Below are positions 40,441 to 49,780 of a stretch of 64,000 nt of DNA, piece by piece. Origin of the DNA: Porticoccaceae bacterium (lineage in GTDB: Bacteria > Pseudomonadota > Gammaproteobacteria > Pseudomonadales > Porticoccaceae); contig JAHEGD010000004.1 of assembly GCA_024639885.1 (NCBI GenBank), forward strand, positions 81,067 to 145,066, written 5' to 3'. Under the pieces are notes generated by a model, which searched no databases, was not told the DNA's origin, and saw only the letters and a list, made by a program, of their open reading frames with translations. Within the stretch, counting starts at the first letter, position 1; the number at the start of each line of letters is the position of its first letter. Made by a program: the position numbers and the translations under genes.

Positions 40441-40521
40441 GATAGCCCCCTTTGTCGATGGCTGGCTGCGCCGGTGGATTGCCGCTATCCTTGCCGCCAA
40501 TCATACAACGGGGCCAGCAAC

Positions 40522-40968
40522 GTGACCGCACTATCCTTTGACTTAGCCATGCCGTTTACCCAGAGCCACCGTGTCGGCACAGCGCAGATAGACGGGCTGG
40601 GGCACACCAATAACCAAGTGTATGTGCACTGGTGCCAAGAGATCGCGTGGGCGCACAGCCAACAGCTTGGCATCGGCCTAGACGATTACCAGCAGCTCGG
40701 CCGCGCTATGGCGATCCGTCACGCCAGCTACGACTACCTGCAGGCCAGTTACCTCAGCGACCCTATCTGCGTAGCCACTTGGCTAACTGGCTGCGATAAC
40801 AAACTGCAGCTGCGCCGCCACTTTCAAATACTCAACAGCGACAGCGGCGTTACCCTATGCCGCGCCGACATGCAGCTGGTCTGCATCAACTTAGCCAATG
40901 GCAAACCCAGCCGTATGCCCGCGCAGTTTAAAACCGTCTACGGCGACGCGGTGGTCACCGCAACCTAG
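40522..40968 (+). CDS. acyl-CoA thioesterase, hotdog fold
   Basis: 148 residues from a GTG at 40522 with GGGG about eight bases upstream; the frame could open earlier at 40420. The 4HBT thioesterase pattern is seen in IDGLGHTNNQVYVHWCQEIAWAHSQQLGIG, where an Asp, a His and Asn replace the more common D-x-x-x-H-x-N arrangement. It ends in ADMQLVCINLANGKPSRMPAQFK. Such proteins hydrolyse acyl-CoA or acyl carrier thioesters. It is divergent from recX by 81 bases and convergent with recA, with only three bases between the stops. Its place between recA and recX is unusual. Confidence 0.88.
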   Translation: MTALSFDLAMPFTQSHRVGTAQIDGLGHTNNQVYVHWCQEIAWAHSQQLGIGLDDYQQLGRAMAIRHASYDYLQASYLSDPICVATWLTGCDNKLQLRRHFQILNSDSGVTLCRADMQLVCINLANGKPSRMPAQFKTVYGDAVVTAT

Positions 40969-40971
40969 CAG

Positions 40972-42009
40972 TTACTCGGCGTCGGCCGCGGCTGGCGCTT
41001 CAGCGGCCGGTTCCGGTGCGTCGCTGCCAAGCTCTTTGGCGCGGATTTTTGCTTCAAGATCAGCGGCAATCTCGGGGTTTTCGCGCAGAAAGTTGCACGA
41101 GTTAGTCTTGCCCTGGCCAATCTTGTTGCCGTTGTAGGCATACCATGCCCCCGACTTATCCACCATGCCGTGCTTCACTCCGATGTCAATCAGCTCGCCG
41201 TAGCGGTTGATGCCCTGGCCGTACAAAATTTGGAACTCGGTCTGCTTGAACGGCGGCGCCACTTTGTTTTTGACCACCTTGACGCGGGTCTCGTTACCAA
41301 TCACCTCGTCGCCCTCTTTGACCGCACCGATACGACGGATATCGAGCCGCACCGATGAGTAAAACTTGAGTGCGTTACCGCCGGTGGTGGTCTCTGGGTT
41401 ACCAAACATCACACCGATCTTCATGCGGATCTGGTTGATGAAGATCACCAAGCAGTTGGCATTTTTAATGTTGCCGGTCAGCTTGCGCAGCGCCTGCGAC
41501 ATCAAGCGCGCCTGCAGGCCAACGTGGGTGTCTCCCATCTCGCCCTCGATCTCGGCGCGCGGGGTCAGCGCCGCCACCGAGTCGACCACCAACACATCAC
41601 AGGCACCCGAGCGAACCAGCATGTCGGTCACCTCCAGCGCCTGCTCGCCGGTATCAGGCTGCGAGACAATCAAATCCTCAACGTTGACGCCCAGCTTCTC
41701 GGCGTAGATCGGGTCGAGCGCGTGCTCGGCATCGATGAACGCACAGGTGCCGCCGGCTTTCTGCGCCTCGGCAATCACCTGCAGGGTGAGGGTAGTTTTA
41801 CCCGACGACTCTGGGCCGTAGATCTCAACGACACGGCCTTTTGGCAGGCCGCCAATGCCGAGCGCAATATCCAGCCCGATAGAGCCGGTAGAGATCGCCG
41901 GCACGGCGATGCGCGGCGTATCGCCCATGCGCATCACAGTGCCCTTGCCGAACTGTCGCTCGATCTGGCCGAGTGCGGCCTGCAGTGCTTTCTCTTTATT
42001 GGCGTCCAT
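40972..42009 (-). CDS. recA: recombinase A
   Basis: 345 residues from the ATG at 42009, with GAGGA at a good distance. RecA forms filaments on single-stranded DNA, drives strand exchange and triggers LexA cleavage. Family landmarks: Walker [94 protein letters not shown]. The acidic C-terminus ends in a run rich in Ala and Glu. A LexA operator lies in the promoter at 42067-42082. recX is downstream. Confidence 0.99.
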   Translation of the reverse strand: MDANKEKALQAALGQIERQFGKGTVMRMGDTPRIAVPAISTGSIGLDIALGIGGLPKGRVVEIYGPESSGKTTLTLQVIAEAQKAGGTCAFIDAEHALDPIYAEKLGVNVEDLIVSQPDTGEQALEVTDMLVRSGACDVLVVDSVAALTPRAEIEGEMGDTHVGLQARLMSQALRKLTGNIKNANCLVIFINQIRMKIGVMFGNPETTTGGNALKFYSSVRLDIRRIGAVKEGDEVIGNETRVKVVKNKVAPPFKQTEFQILYGQGINRYGELIDIGVKHGMVDKSGAWYAYNGNKIGQGKTNSCNFLRENPEIAADLEAKIRAKELGSDAPEPAAEAPAAADAE

Positions 42010-42060
42010 AATATTCCTCGATAGTGTCTGGGTGGTCTGGGCGCGAGCATTCACCTACCC

Positions 42061-42089
42061 GCATAACTGTATGGGTGTACAGTAGTCTA
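42061..42089 (-). promoter_or_regulatory. recA promoter with LexA (SOS) box
   Basis: CTGTATGGGTGTACAG (42067-42082) fits the gammaproteobacterial LexA box CTGT-N8-ACAG exactly at both ends. It fills the 17-base spacer between a possible -35 TAGACT (42089-42084) and -10 TTATGC (42066-42061) on the minus strand. A bound LexA would block the promoter. Confidence 0.85.
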
Positions 42090-42572
42090 AACAGTTAACC
42101 GTTGCAATAGGCTTTGCAGAGATTTTAGCGTGGCCGCCGCCTGTACTGCCGCGCGATCGCCGGCAAACCGATGGCAGTGCGTCTCGACCACGCCATCGAC
42201 ACTAGTCGCTATCCAGACCGTGCCGACCGGCTTGGCGTCACTGCCACCGCCGGGGCCGGCGATGCCGCTGGTGGCGATGCCACAGCCGACACCCAGCCGC
42301 TGGCAGATACCGGCGGCCATCTCGCTGACCACCTCAGCGCTGACAGCGCCGTGCATCGCTAGGGTCGCGTCGCACACACCCAGCAGCACGGCTTTAGCGC
42401 TATTCGAGTAGCTCACCACGCCGCCCTCAAACCACGCCGAGCTGCCGGGCAGCGCCGCGCAGGCGGCGGCAATGGCACCGCCGGTGCAGGACTCAGCAGT
42501 GGCCATTCGTCCACGCTGTAGGGTCAGTGTCTCTGCCAAACTTTCAATAGTTGATGCAATCACTGTCTGCAC
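42087..42572 (-). CDS. pncC: nicotinamide-nucleotide amidase (PncC/CinA C-terminal)
   Basis: 161 residues from a GTG at 42572 with GAGG upstream; the frame could start 18 codons earlier. The enzyme deamidates NMN to nicotinate mononucleotide, recycling pyridine nucleotides. The signature is complete: GRMATAESCTGGAIAAACAALPGSSAWFEGGVVSYSNSAKAVLLGV, GAVSAEVVSEMAAGI and GIATSGIAGPGGGSDAKPVGTVWIA. It has the stand-alone C-terminal domain only. It is upstream of recA, as in many gammaproteobacteria, and ends within the recA regulatory region. Confidence 0.95.
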   Translation of the reverse strand: MQTVIASTIESLAETLTLQRGRMATAESCTGGAIAAACAALPGSSAWFEGGVVSYSNSAKAVLLGVCDATLAMHGAVSAEVVSEMAAGICQRLGVGCGIATSGIAGPGGGSDAKPVGTVWIATSVDGVVETHCHRFAGDRAAVQAAATLKSLQSLLQRLTV

Positions 42573-42736
42573 GTTCACCTCAGCATAGATTTTGGTAATG
42601 CGATAGTCGCAAAGTCTAGCCAACAACCGCGACTTTTGCAGCCGCCCCGTGCGTTACTTTCGACCCACAAGGATCCCGTTTATACTGCCGTCCCGACATT
42701 TATCCCCCACCATGTGCCGCAACAGACCGAGTGCCA

Positions 42737-45328
42737 ATGACTAGTAACAGCCAACACACGCCGATGATGCAGCAGTTTTTGCGGCTCAAGGCGGACCACC
42801 CAGACCAGCTGCTGTTTTACCGCATGGGCGATTTTTACGAGCTGTTTTTTGAGGATGCCGAGCGCGCCAGCAAGCTGCTTGACCTGACCCTAACCGCGCG
42901 CGGTAAATCCAACGGTAAGCCAATCCCGATGGCCGGCGTTCCCTACCACGCCGCCGAGGGCTATTTAGCGAAATTGGTGCGGCTCGGCGAATCGATCGCG
43001 ATCTGCGAACAGATAGGCGACCCGGCAACCAGCAAAGGGCCGGTAGAGCGTAAGGTAGTGCGGGTGATCACCCCTGGCACCGTCAGTGACGAGGCGCTAC
43101 TTGATGAACACAGTGACAACTTAATTGTCGCCCTGCTCGCCGACAACAACCGGTTTGGTTTGGCCAGCTTAGATGTTAGCAGTGGGCGCTTTTTGCTCCG
43201 CGAGCTGCCCGACAGCGTCGCGGTGGAAGCTGAATTAGCGCGACTGAGGCCGGCCGAGTTACTACTGCCAGACCAGCTCGACAGCGGTTTACCGGGCAGC
43301 CTGCAAAAACTGCCCGGCAAGCGGTTGCTGCCGGTTTGGGAGTTTGACCACGACAGCGCGCAAGCGCTGCTCTGCACTCAGTACGGCACCCGTGACCTGG
43401 CTGCGTTTGGCTGCGACCACCTGCCGCTGGGAATTGCCGCAGCCGGCGCCTTGCTCGGCTACGTACAGCAGACCCAGCGCGGCGAGCTACCGCATATTCA
43501 ACCCATTGTTGCCGAGGCCGCCGAGGATTTTGTGGCCTTGGATGCGGCGACACGGCGCAATCTTGAGCTCGACATCAACCTCTCGGGCGGCCAATTGAAC
43601 ACCCTGTTTAGTGTGCTAGACACCACCCAGACCACCATGGCCAGCCGCCTGTTGCGGCGCTGGCTGAATCAGCCGTTGCGCAATTTAGCCACTTTAGAAC
43701 AGCGCCAACAGGCGATCGGCGAACTGCTGCTGGAGTACCGCTACGAACAACTCCACAAGGCGTTAAAGCCGGTTTGCGACCTTGAACGGATTCTCACCCG
43801 GCTGGCGTTGCGCTCGGCGCGGCCTCGCGATTTAACTCGGCTCGGTCAATCACTGGCGGTACTGCCAGAACTGTCGCCGACGCTTGGCGGCTGCAGTGCC
43901 GGCAGGCTGACCGCACTGGCCGCAGAGCTGACCGAGCGGCCAGAACTGGTTGAGCTGCTGCAGCGCGCCATCACCGAAAACCCACCGGTGACGACCCGCG
44001 AGGGCGGGGTGATTGCCGATGGTTATGACAGCGAGCTAGATGAGCTGCGCCAACTCAATACCAATGCCGGCGAATTTTTGGTGGCAATGGAGCTACGCGA
44101 GCGCGAGCGCACCGGCATCAGCAATCTCAAGGTTGGCTATAACCGCGTGCACGGCTACTTTATTGAGCTCTCCCGCGGTAGCGCCGACCAAGCCCCGGCT
44201 GACTACATTCGTCGCCAGACGCTTAAAAACGGCGAGCGCTACATCACCCCCGAGCTTAAGGAGTTCGAGGACAAAGCGCTGAGCGCCAAGAGTCGTGCCC
44301 TTGCCCGGGAAAAGTTGCTGTACGAGGCGCTGCTGGAAGAACTCAACCAGCACCTAACGCCACTGCAGTGCTGTGCCGCAGCGCTCGCCGAGCTCGACCT
44401 ACTAGCCGCACTGGCCGAGCGCGCCGCCACACTGGCGATGTGCCGCCCTACCCTCAACGAACAGAGCGGCATCCACATCTACGGCGGCCGCCACTTGGTA
44501 GTTGAGAGCGTCTCCGACCAGCCGTTTGTCGCCAACGACACGGTGCTCGATGACAGCCAGCGAATGCTGATTATCACCGGCCCCAACATGGGCGGTAAGT
44601 CGACCTATATGCGGCAGACCGCGCTGATTGTGCTGATGGCCCAGATTGGTAGCTACGTGCCAGCCAGTGCGGCAACTATCGGCGTGGTCGATCGTATCTT
44701 CACTCGTATCGGCTCGTCGGACGATCTCGCTGGTGGGCGCTCGACCTTTATGGTCGAGATGACCGAGACCGCTAACATTCTCCACAACGCCAGCCACCAA
44801 AGCTTGGTGCTGATGGATGAGGTCGGCCGCGGCACCAGCACCTTTGATGGGCTGTCGCTGGCGTGGGCCTGCGCCCATTACTTAGCGGAACAGGTCGGTG
44901 CGCTAACCCTGTTCGCCACCCACTACTTTGAGCTGACCGCGCTGCCCGAGCAGCTCGCTGCGGTCGGCAATGTGCATCTGGGTGCCAGCGAATACCAAGA
45001 CTCGATTGTCTTTTTGCACAGTGTTAAAGCTGGTCCCGCCAACCAAAGTTACGGGCTGCAAGTTGCCAAACTGGCCGGCATACCAGAGCCGGTGTTGACT
45101 CTAGCGCGCCGCGAGCTAGCCCACTTAGAGCAGCAGAGCAGCGGTGTCGCCGCCAGTGCACTAGACCCCGCGCTGAACCAACAACCGCTAGCTGCACCGC
45201 AGCAGAGTGAGCTGTTCAGCCAACCGAGCAACCCACAACTGGTAAAACTGCTGGAGCAGAGCGAGCCCGATGGTCTAACGCCGCGTCAAGCGCTAGAGCT
45301 AATCTACCAGCTAAAAGCCCTGCTCTAA
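42737..45328 (+). CDS. mutS: DNA mismatch repair protein MutS
   Basis: 863 residues from the ATG at 42737; a GTG two codons earlier is also possible. MutS binds mismatched bases and starts repair with MutL. The mismatch-reading Phe-X-Glu is in [17 protein letters not shown]. Then come the connector, lever and clamp domains, and the ATPase with Walker [14 protein letters not shown], the [16 protein letters not shown] region and [18 protein letters not shown]. It is divergent from pncC. Confidence 0.98.
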   Translation: MTSNSQHTPMMQQFLRLKADHPDQLLFYRMGDFYELFFEDAERASKLLDLTLTARGKSNGKPIPMAGVPYHAAEGYLAKLVRLGESIAICEQIGDPATSKGPVERKVVRVITPGTVSDEALLDEHSDNLIVALLADNNRFGLASLDVSSGRFLLRELPDSVAVEAELARLRPAELLLPDQLDSGLPGSLQKLPGKRLLPVWEFDHDSAQALLCTQYGTRDLAAFGCDHLPLGIAAAGALLGYVQQTQRGELPHIQPIVAEAAEDFVALDAATRRNLELDINLSGGQLNTLFSVLDTTQTTMASRLLRRWLNQPLRNLATLEQRQQAIGELLLEYRYEQLHKALKPVCDLERILTRLALRSARPRDLTRLGQSLAVLPELSPTLGGCSAGRLTALAAELTERPELVELLQRAITENPPVTTREGGVIADGYDSELDELRQLNTNAGEFLVAMELRERERTGISNLKVGYNRVHGYFIELSRGSADQAPADYIRRQTLKNGERYITPELKEFEDKALSAKSRALAREKLLYEALLEELNQHLTPLQCCAAALAELDLLAALAERAATLAMCRPTLNEQSGIHIYGGRHLVVESVSDQPFVANDTVLDDSQRMLIITGPNMGGKSTYMRQTALIVLMAQIGSYVPASAATIGVVDRIFTRIGSSDDLAGGRSTFMVEMTETANILHNASHQSLVLMDEVGRGTSTFDGLSLAWACAHYLAEQVGALTLFATHYFELTALPEQLAAVGNVHLGASEYQDSIVFLHSVKAGPANQSYGLQVAKLAGIPEPVLTLARRELAHLEQQSSGVAASALDPALNQQPLAAPQQSELFSQPSNPQLVKLLEQSEPDGLTPRQALELIYQLKALL

Positions 45329-45388
45329 GTGCGGCCAAGACGCCGCCAAAAACCCGCCAAGCGGCATATACAGCGACCGCCATCCTGC

Positions 45389-45394
45389 TATAAT
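45389..45394 (+). promoter_or_regulatory. possible -10 box of fdxA
   Basis: A perfect TATAAT lies 67 bases before the fdxA start. No clear -35 box is seen at the right distance. Confidence 0.45.
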
Positions 45395-45460
45395 GCGCGG
45401 CTTGAAAAACATGCAAGGCGTCCAGCGCCAAGCAGATTCACCTAATAAGAGATTGAAAAG

Positions 45461-45784
45461 ATGACCTTTATCGTTGGCGATAACTGCATCAAATGTAAGT
45501 ACACCGACTGCGTAGAAGTCTGCCCAGTCGACTGTTTTTACGAAGGCCCCAACTTTCTGGTGATTCACCCAGACGAGTGCATCGACTGCGCCCTGTGTGA
45601 GCCTGAATGCCCCGCCGGCGCAATTTTTGCCGAAGATGAAATACCCGCCGGCCAAGAGGTTTTTCTTGAGCTGAATGCCGAGTTGGCTGAAGTGTGGGAC
45701 AACATCACCGAAAAGAAAGAGCAGCTGGCCGATGCTGGCGATTGGGATGGCAAGCCGAACAAATTGCAATATTTGGAACGTTAA
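45461..45784 (+). CDS. fdxA: 7Fe ferredoxin FdxA
   Basis: 107 residues. Small electron carrier with one 3Fe-4S and one 4Fe-4S cluster. The N-terminus [62 protein letters not shown] carries both cysteine sets, and the C-terminal half is the acidic extension of the FdxA/Azotobacter ferredoxin I type. It follows mutS, as in pseudomonads. tRNA-Arg repeats begin ten bases after its stop. Confidence 0.97.
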   Translation: MTFIVGDNCIKCKYTDCVEVCPVDCFYEGPNFLVIHPDECIDCALCEPECPAGAIFAEDEIPAGQEVFLELNAELAEVWDNITEKKEQLADAGDWDGKPNKLQYLER

Positions 45785-45793
45785 GTTTTAGAC

Positions 45794-45819
45794 AGTTTAT
45801 GCACCCGTAGCTCAGCTGG
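45794..45819 (+). repeat. copy of the tRNA-Arg 5' half (pseudo-tRNA)
   Basis: 26 bases identical to 45907-45932, the leader plus first 19 bases of tRNA-Arg, lie 113 bases upstream of the real gene. The copy even continues into a full D arm (GCTC-AGCTGGGT-GAGC), but no anticodon arm or T arm follows. It cannot be a functional tRNA. Confidence 0.85.
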
Positions 45820-45906
45820 GTGAGCCGCGTAGCGGCAAACGCGGCGCCAAGGACGGCGCGGCCGGACAATGCTTCATGGATGACTGCTTGGTTATAAAAT
45901 TTTTAA
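45820..45906 (+). other. hairpin-rich spacer between the two tRNA-Arg 5' ends
   Basis: Contains GCCGC-GTA-GCGGC (45824-45836) and GCGCC-AAGGAC-GGCGC (45844-45859), whose loop exposes AAGGAC, then CATGGATG at 45875-45882. A TATAAA at 45893-45898 is well placed as the -10 box of tRNA-Arg. No gene. Confidence 0.5.
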
Positions 45907-45913
45907 AGTTTAT

Positions 45914-45990
45914 GCACCCGTAGCTCAGCTGGATAGAGTAGGTGGCTTCGAACCACTTGGTCGGGAGTTCGAATCTCTCCGGGTGCGCCA
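45914..45990 (+). tRNA. tRNA-Arg (anticodon TCG)
   Basis: 77 bases with encoded CCA. Acceptor GCACCCG/CGGGTGC, D arm GCTC...GAGT, anticodon stem GGTGG/CCACT with loop CTTCGAA, T arm GGGAG-TTCGAAT-CTCTC. Anticodon TCG reads CGA. A terminator follows. Both ends of the gene have been duplicated in the flanking DNA. Confidence 0.96.
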
Positions 45991-46000
45991 AATAAGAAAA

Positions 46001-46028
46001 CCTCAGCCTTTGGCTGGGGTTTTTTTAT
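46001..46028 (+). terminator. terminator after tRNA-Arg
   Basis: CCTCAGCC-TTT-GGCTGGGG followed by seven T, ten bases past the tRNA CCA. A second copy lies at 46182-46209. Confidence 0.88.
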
Positions 46029-46329
46029 TTGCCACTCCGGTTTGTGAGAACTCCTCAGTTCGACTCAATGCGCAGCATTGAGGACGAGGAGCGCAGCGAC
46101 GCAGCCCGCAGGGTTGTCAGCGCCACCGGGCGCTGGCAATCAATCTCGACGGGGGCGCCAAATACTCTCAAACCAAAACAACCTCAGCCTTTGGCTGGGT
46201 TTTTTTTATTTGCCACTCCGGTTTGTGAGAACTCCTCAGTTCGACTCAATGCGCAGCATTGAGGATGAGGAGCGCAGCGACGCAGCCCGCAGGGTTGTCA
46301 GCGCCAGAGGGCGCTGGCAATCAATCTCG
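46001..46329 (+). repeat. tandem 181-bp repeats carrying tRNA-Arg 3' end and terminator
   Basis: Two near-identical copies (46001-46148 and 46182-46329) repeat at 181 bases. Between them (46149-46163) is a decayed copy of the tRNA-Arg 3' terminus, GGGGGCGCCAAATA against GGGTGCGCCAAATA in the tRNA. The second terminator copy follows at 46182-46209. No gene is credible here. Confidence 0.85.
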
Positions 46330-46360
46330 GTGGGGCTCGCCCATCGCCATGTCGAGACGG

Positions 46361-46768
46361 GCCCAGCGCAATAAAACAAGATCCCGGCTCAGGGCCGGGA
46401 TGACGGTCAACCAGACGCGCCCAGCGACACAAAACAAGATCCCGGCTCAGGGCCGGGATGACGCTCAACCAGACGCGCCCAGCGACACAAAACAAGATCC
46501 CGGCTCAGGGCCGGGATGACGGCCGATAAGACTGCGCCCAGCGGCAGAAAACAAGATTCCGACTCAAGACCGGGATGACGATCAACCAGACGCGCCCAGC
46601 GGCACAAAACAAGATCCCGGCTCAGGGCCGGGATGACGGTCAACCAGACGCGCCCAGCGGCACAAAACAAGATCCCGGCTCAGGGCCGGGATGACGGTCA
46701 ACCAGCCGCGCCCAACCCAATAAAACAAGATCACGGCTCAGAGCCGGGAGGGCAACCGATTAGACGTA
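46361..46768 (+). repeat. seven tandem 58-bp repeats with an internal hairpin
   Basis: Units start at 46361, 46419, 46477, 46536, 46594, 46652 and 46710, spaced 58 or 59 bases. Each opens GCCCA and holds a stem ATCCCGGC-TCAGG-GCCGGGAT. Units 2, 3, 5 and 6 are almost identical, while 4 and 7 have several changes. Short frames over the array are spurious. Confidence 0.95.
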
Positions 46769-46818
46769 CCCAGCGCACACCGCTAGCCTTTGTCGGGGTT
46801 ATTCTTCACACTAACACC

Positions 46819-48102
46819 ATGCGCACCGTTATCACTTTAAGCTCACTACTCTTCTCTACCGCCCTGCTGCTGATTGGCCACGGCATCCAGCTAACGCTGC
46901 TGCCACTGCGCGGCTCGGCGATCGGGTTGAGCGACACCATTATTGGCCTTACCGGGTCTGCCTATTTTGCCGGGTTTATTGTCGGTTGTTTTACGCTACC
47001 TAAATTGATCGCGCGGGTCGGTCATATCCGCGGCTTTAGCGTGTTCACGGCACTCACGATCACCGCCCTACTGTCGCTGGCGTTTACCGATTGGTGGCCG
47101 GCGTGGCTGCTGGTGCGGTTCACCATTGGGCTAATGATGTGCGGGCTTTATACCATTATTGAGAGCTGGCTAAACGACCAGTCCAGCGCCGACAACCGCG
47201 GCCGGGTACTGGCTACTTATACATTTATTACGCTAACCGGCATGGCGCTCGGCCAGCTGATCATCGGCCAATTAGTGATCGGCACCGCCACCCCGCTGAT
47301 GTTGGCGGCGATCTTTTTGGCGCTGGCGATTGTACCGGTCGGGCTCACTCGACAGCTGGCGCCGGCACCGATGGTGCCGACCCAGATCAGTTTTGGGCTG
47401 CTCTATCAGCGCTCTAAAACCGCCTTTGTGGCAGCACTGCTGTCCGGTTTAATTACCGGTAGCTTCTGGTCGCTGGGGGCTATATTTGCACAGCAAGCGC
47501 TCGGCTCGATGAGCGCCGCATCAGCGTTTGTCGGTGTCGCTATTGTCGGCGGGGCACTGCTGCAGTACCCGGTTGGCCTGCTCTCCGACCGCATCGGCCG
47601 GCAACGGGTGCTGACCATCCTCGGCCTGTTGACCACCCTGGTCTGCGGCTTTATTGCCAGCGTTAACAGCGCCAGCTTACTCTTGGTCAGCGGATTTATA
47701 TTTGGTGCGCTGGCCATGCCGCTCTACGCATTGGCGCTGGCCACCGCGATTGACCGCGCGGCGCCGGGCGAGTTTATTCTGGTCGGCTCATCGGTGCTGT
47801 TACTGAATGCCTGTGGCGCGGTACTTGCGCCGCCACTACTCGGCGCGGCGATGGGCCAGATCGGGCCGGCGGCACTCTGGGTCGGCTTGGCGGCGATCAG
47901 CTTTGTCGGCGCGTTGTACTTCCTGACCCAACGTTTCGAAGCCACTGCCAGCGGTGAGGCACACCATAGCGAGTTCGCCGTGGCCGCCACCGAGATGGCA
48001 CCGACCAGCTTTGATATGGACCCCCGCGGGCCAGAAGAGAGCGACGCCACAATCGATGGTCTAGAAGAGCCGCCGCCACTGCAGGGTGAGCCGCTCGCTT
48101 AA
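46819..48102 (+). CDS. MFS transporter
   Basis: 427 residues from the ATG at 46819; the open frame extends 62 codons back into the 58-bp repeats and that part is rejected. Twelve membrane segments can be laid out, starting ITLSSLLFSTALLLIGHGIQLTLLPLRG. The loop GRVLATYTFITLTGMALGQL and the mid-loop SDRIGRQRVLTILGLL show the MFS motifs. The start resembles the YcaD/FucP-like group. The C-terminus is a hydrophilic tail rich in Glu and Pro. The substrate is unknown. The stop overlaps the convergent NTF2-like gene by four bases. Confidence 0.9.
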   Translation: MRTVITLSSLLFSTALLLIGHGIQLTLLPLRGSAIGLSDTIIGLTGSAYFAGFIVGCFTLPKLIARVGHIRGFSVFTALTITALLSLAFTDWWPAWLLVRFTIGLMMCGLYTIIESWLNDQSSADNRGRVLATYTFITLTGMALGQLIIGQLVIGTATPLMLAAIFLALAIVPVGLTRQLAPAPMVPTQISFGLLYQRSKTAFVAALLSGLITGSFWSLGAIFAQQALGSMSAASAFVGVAIVGGALLQYPVGLLSDRIGRQRVLTILGLLTTLVCGFIASVNSASLLLVSGFIFGALAMPLYALALATAIDRAAPGEFILVGSSVLLLNACGAVLAPPLLGAAMGQIGPAALWVGLAAISFVGALYFLTQRFEATASGEAHHSEFAVAATEMAPTSFDMDPRGPEESDATIDGLEEPPPLQGEPLA

Positions 48103-48614
48103 CCGTCGACAGCGGCCAGCGACCGCGCCGCCACCCCGAGCTGCAGGCTACCCGATTGGTAACTACACGACAGCACCGTGCGGTACTCGGTGCGCGAGCT
48201 GACAATCTTCCACTCGCCGCCGCTGCACATGTACTCATCGTGATAGAGCGCACTGAGCAGTGTCAGAGTCCGTTGTTGGGTGTTTATGTTGCGATAGTTG
48301 AGCGACCAAATGGCGCTAGCGGCCTGTGCGCTGTGTAGTGTTATCTCTGGGTTGGCGGCGTGGTGCATATCCAGCACGTACTCGTGACAGCCGCGCGGCA
48401 CAAAAATACCATCGACGAATTCGTCGCGGTGGCTGCAGCGGCCAAAGTAGCCCATGTCGATATTGATCTCGCCATCGGCAAAGCAACTGCGCACCAGCTC
48501 GGCGTCTTGGCGGTCGCAACCGTTCAAATAGCGCGCCTTTAGCTGCTTAATTGCCTCGATCGCCTCCAGCTTGGCGAGCCGCTGCAACACATCATTTAAG
48601 CTGATTGAATTCAT
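48099..48614 (-). CDS. NTF2/SnoaL-like protein
   Basis: 171 residues from the ATG at 48614 with AGGAG upstream. The N-terminus LQRLAKLEAIEAIKQLKARYLNGCDRQDAELVRSCFADGEINIDMGYFGRC is the opening of the SnoaL/bile acid dehydratase-like NTF2 fold, with a conserved Tyr and Asp pair. Such enzymes act as dehydratases, isomerases or unknown lyases on hydrophobic substrates. It is next to an SDR and divergent from it by about 180 bases. A role in the same catabolic pathway is likely but not shown. Confidence 0.85.
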   Translation of the reverse strand: MNSISLNDVLQRLAKLEAIEAIKQLKARYLNGCDRQDAELVRSCFADGEINIDMGYFGRCSHRDEFVDGIFVPRGCHEYVLDMHHAANPEITLHSAQAASAIWSLNYRNINTQQRTLTLLSALYHDEYMCSGGEWKIVSSRTEYRTVLSCSYQSGSLQLGVAARSLAAVDG

Positions 48615-48795
48615 TTCCCGCGCTCCTGTGTGAATTAGGTTTGCCCCCAGTGTAGGGTCGCCATCTGGGGATAGACAGCTGAACCGCTCCCCCACCAATA
48701 GCCTAAACGGCCTACAGCGCGTTGGCGCCTACCGCTGCCAGCGGGCCGCCAATATGGTGCAATTAGCCATCAATCTCACCTACAGGAATCAGCCC

Positions 48796-49674
48796 ATGAA
48801 CACTCCCCGCATTGCGATCGTCACTGGGGCCAGCCGTGGTGCCGGCAAAGGAATCGCCATTGGCTTGGCCAAATTGGGTATGACGGTCTATGTTACCGGC
48901 CGCAGCAATCAACAGAGTTTGGCCTCGGGATGGGACGGCACGCCACTACCCGGCACTATTCACGAGACCGCCAAGGCTTGTGACGAGGCCGGCGGCCACG
49001 GCATCGCTGTGCTCTGTGACCACGCCGACGATCACCAGGTCGCCGCGCTGTTTGAGCAGGTTGCCCGCGAGCAACAGGGCCGACTCGACATCTTGGTGAA
49101 CAACGCCGCCTTCATACACCACCAGCTGATCGAGCAGAATCCGTTCTGGGAGAAGGAGCTGGCCGCTAGCAATATACTCGACGTTGGGCTGCGCTCGGCC
49201 TATGTCGCTAGCTGGCACGCTGCTCAACTGATGGTAAAACGAGGTACCGGTACGATCGCTTTCACCTCTTCGTTTGGTGCCTCCTGTTACATGCACGGGC
49301 CAGCTTATGGGGCGCAAAAAGCCGGGCTCGACAAACTCGCCCACGACATGGCGGTCGACTTTAAAGATAGCGATGTCAGGGCCTTCTCGTTGTGGATGGG
49401 GCCGCTGATCACTGAGCGCTCACTGATCGCCGCCGAGGTCAACCCCGAGCAGTACCGGGAGTTTTTAGCGCAGGCCGAGAGCCCCGAATTTAACGCCAAC
49501 ATCATTCACGCTATCGCCAGTGACCCAGACGGCGACCGACACAGCGGTGCAACGCTGATTGCTGCCGAAATTGCTCTCACCTATGGTATCAGCGACCGCA
49601 ACGGCCACCAGCCGCCGTCGCACCGGGCGATGCTCGGCTCACCAAGGCCGATCAATCCGGCGGTGGTCTACTGA
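48796..49674 (+). CDS. short-chain dehydrogenase/reductase
   Basis: 292 residues from the ATG at 48796, with AGGA nine bases before it. NAD(P)-binding VTGASRGAGKGIAIGLAKLG, the NNAA motif in ILVNNAAFIHHQ, and the active-site set Ser...Tyr-x-x-x-Lys in TSSFGASCYMHGPAYGAQKAG. It is longer than classical SDRs, with a C-terminal extension. The relatives are oxidoreductases acting on alcohols or ketones. It precedes the second TonB receptor by 106 bases on the same strand. Confidence 0.92.
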   Translation: MNTPRIAIVTGASRGAGKGIAIGLAKLGMTVYVTGRSNQQSLASGWDGTPLPGTIHETAKACDEAGGHGIAVLCDHADDHQVAALFEQVAREQQGRLDILVNNAAFIHHQLIEQNPFWEKELAASNILDVGLRSAYVASWHAAQLMVKRGTGTIAFTSSFGASCYMHGPAYGAQKAGLDKLAHDMAVDFKDSDVRAFSLWMGPLITERSLIAAEVNPEQYREFLAQAESPEFNANIIHAIASDPDGDRHSGATLIAAEIALTYGISDRNGHQPPSHRAMLGSPRPINPAVVY

Positions 49675-49780
49675 CCCAGCTGGATCACAACTCCCGCCTC
49701 TTTGCACCCCCGCAGACGGACTATTCTCAGTCTGCGCGCCCACTCCTAATATTGCGGTACAACAAACTGGGAGCAATACC

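Noticed and set aside
46361..46768. CRISPR array
   Set aside because: The 58-bp units are continuous, with no unique spacers, and no cas gene is near.
46633..46818. N-terminal extension of the MFS transporter
   Set aside because: The extension is a translation of the 58-bp repeats; the first membrane segment begins right after the ATG at 46819.
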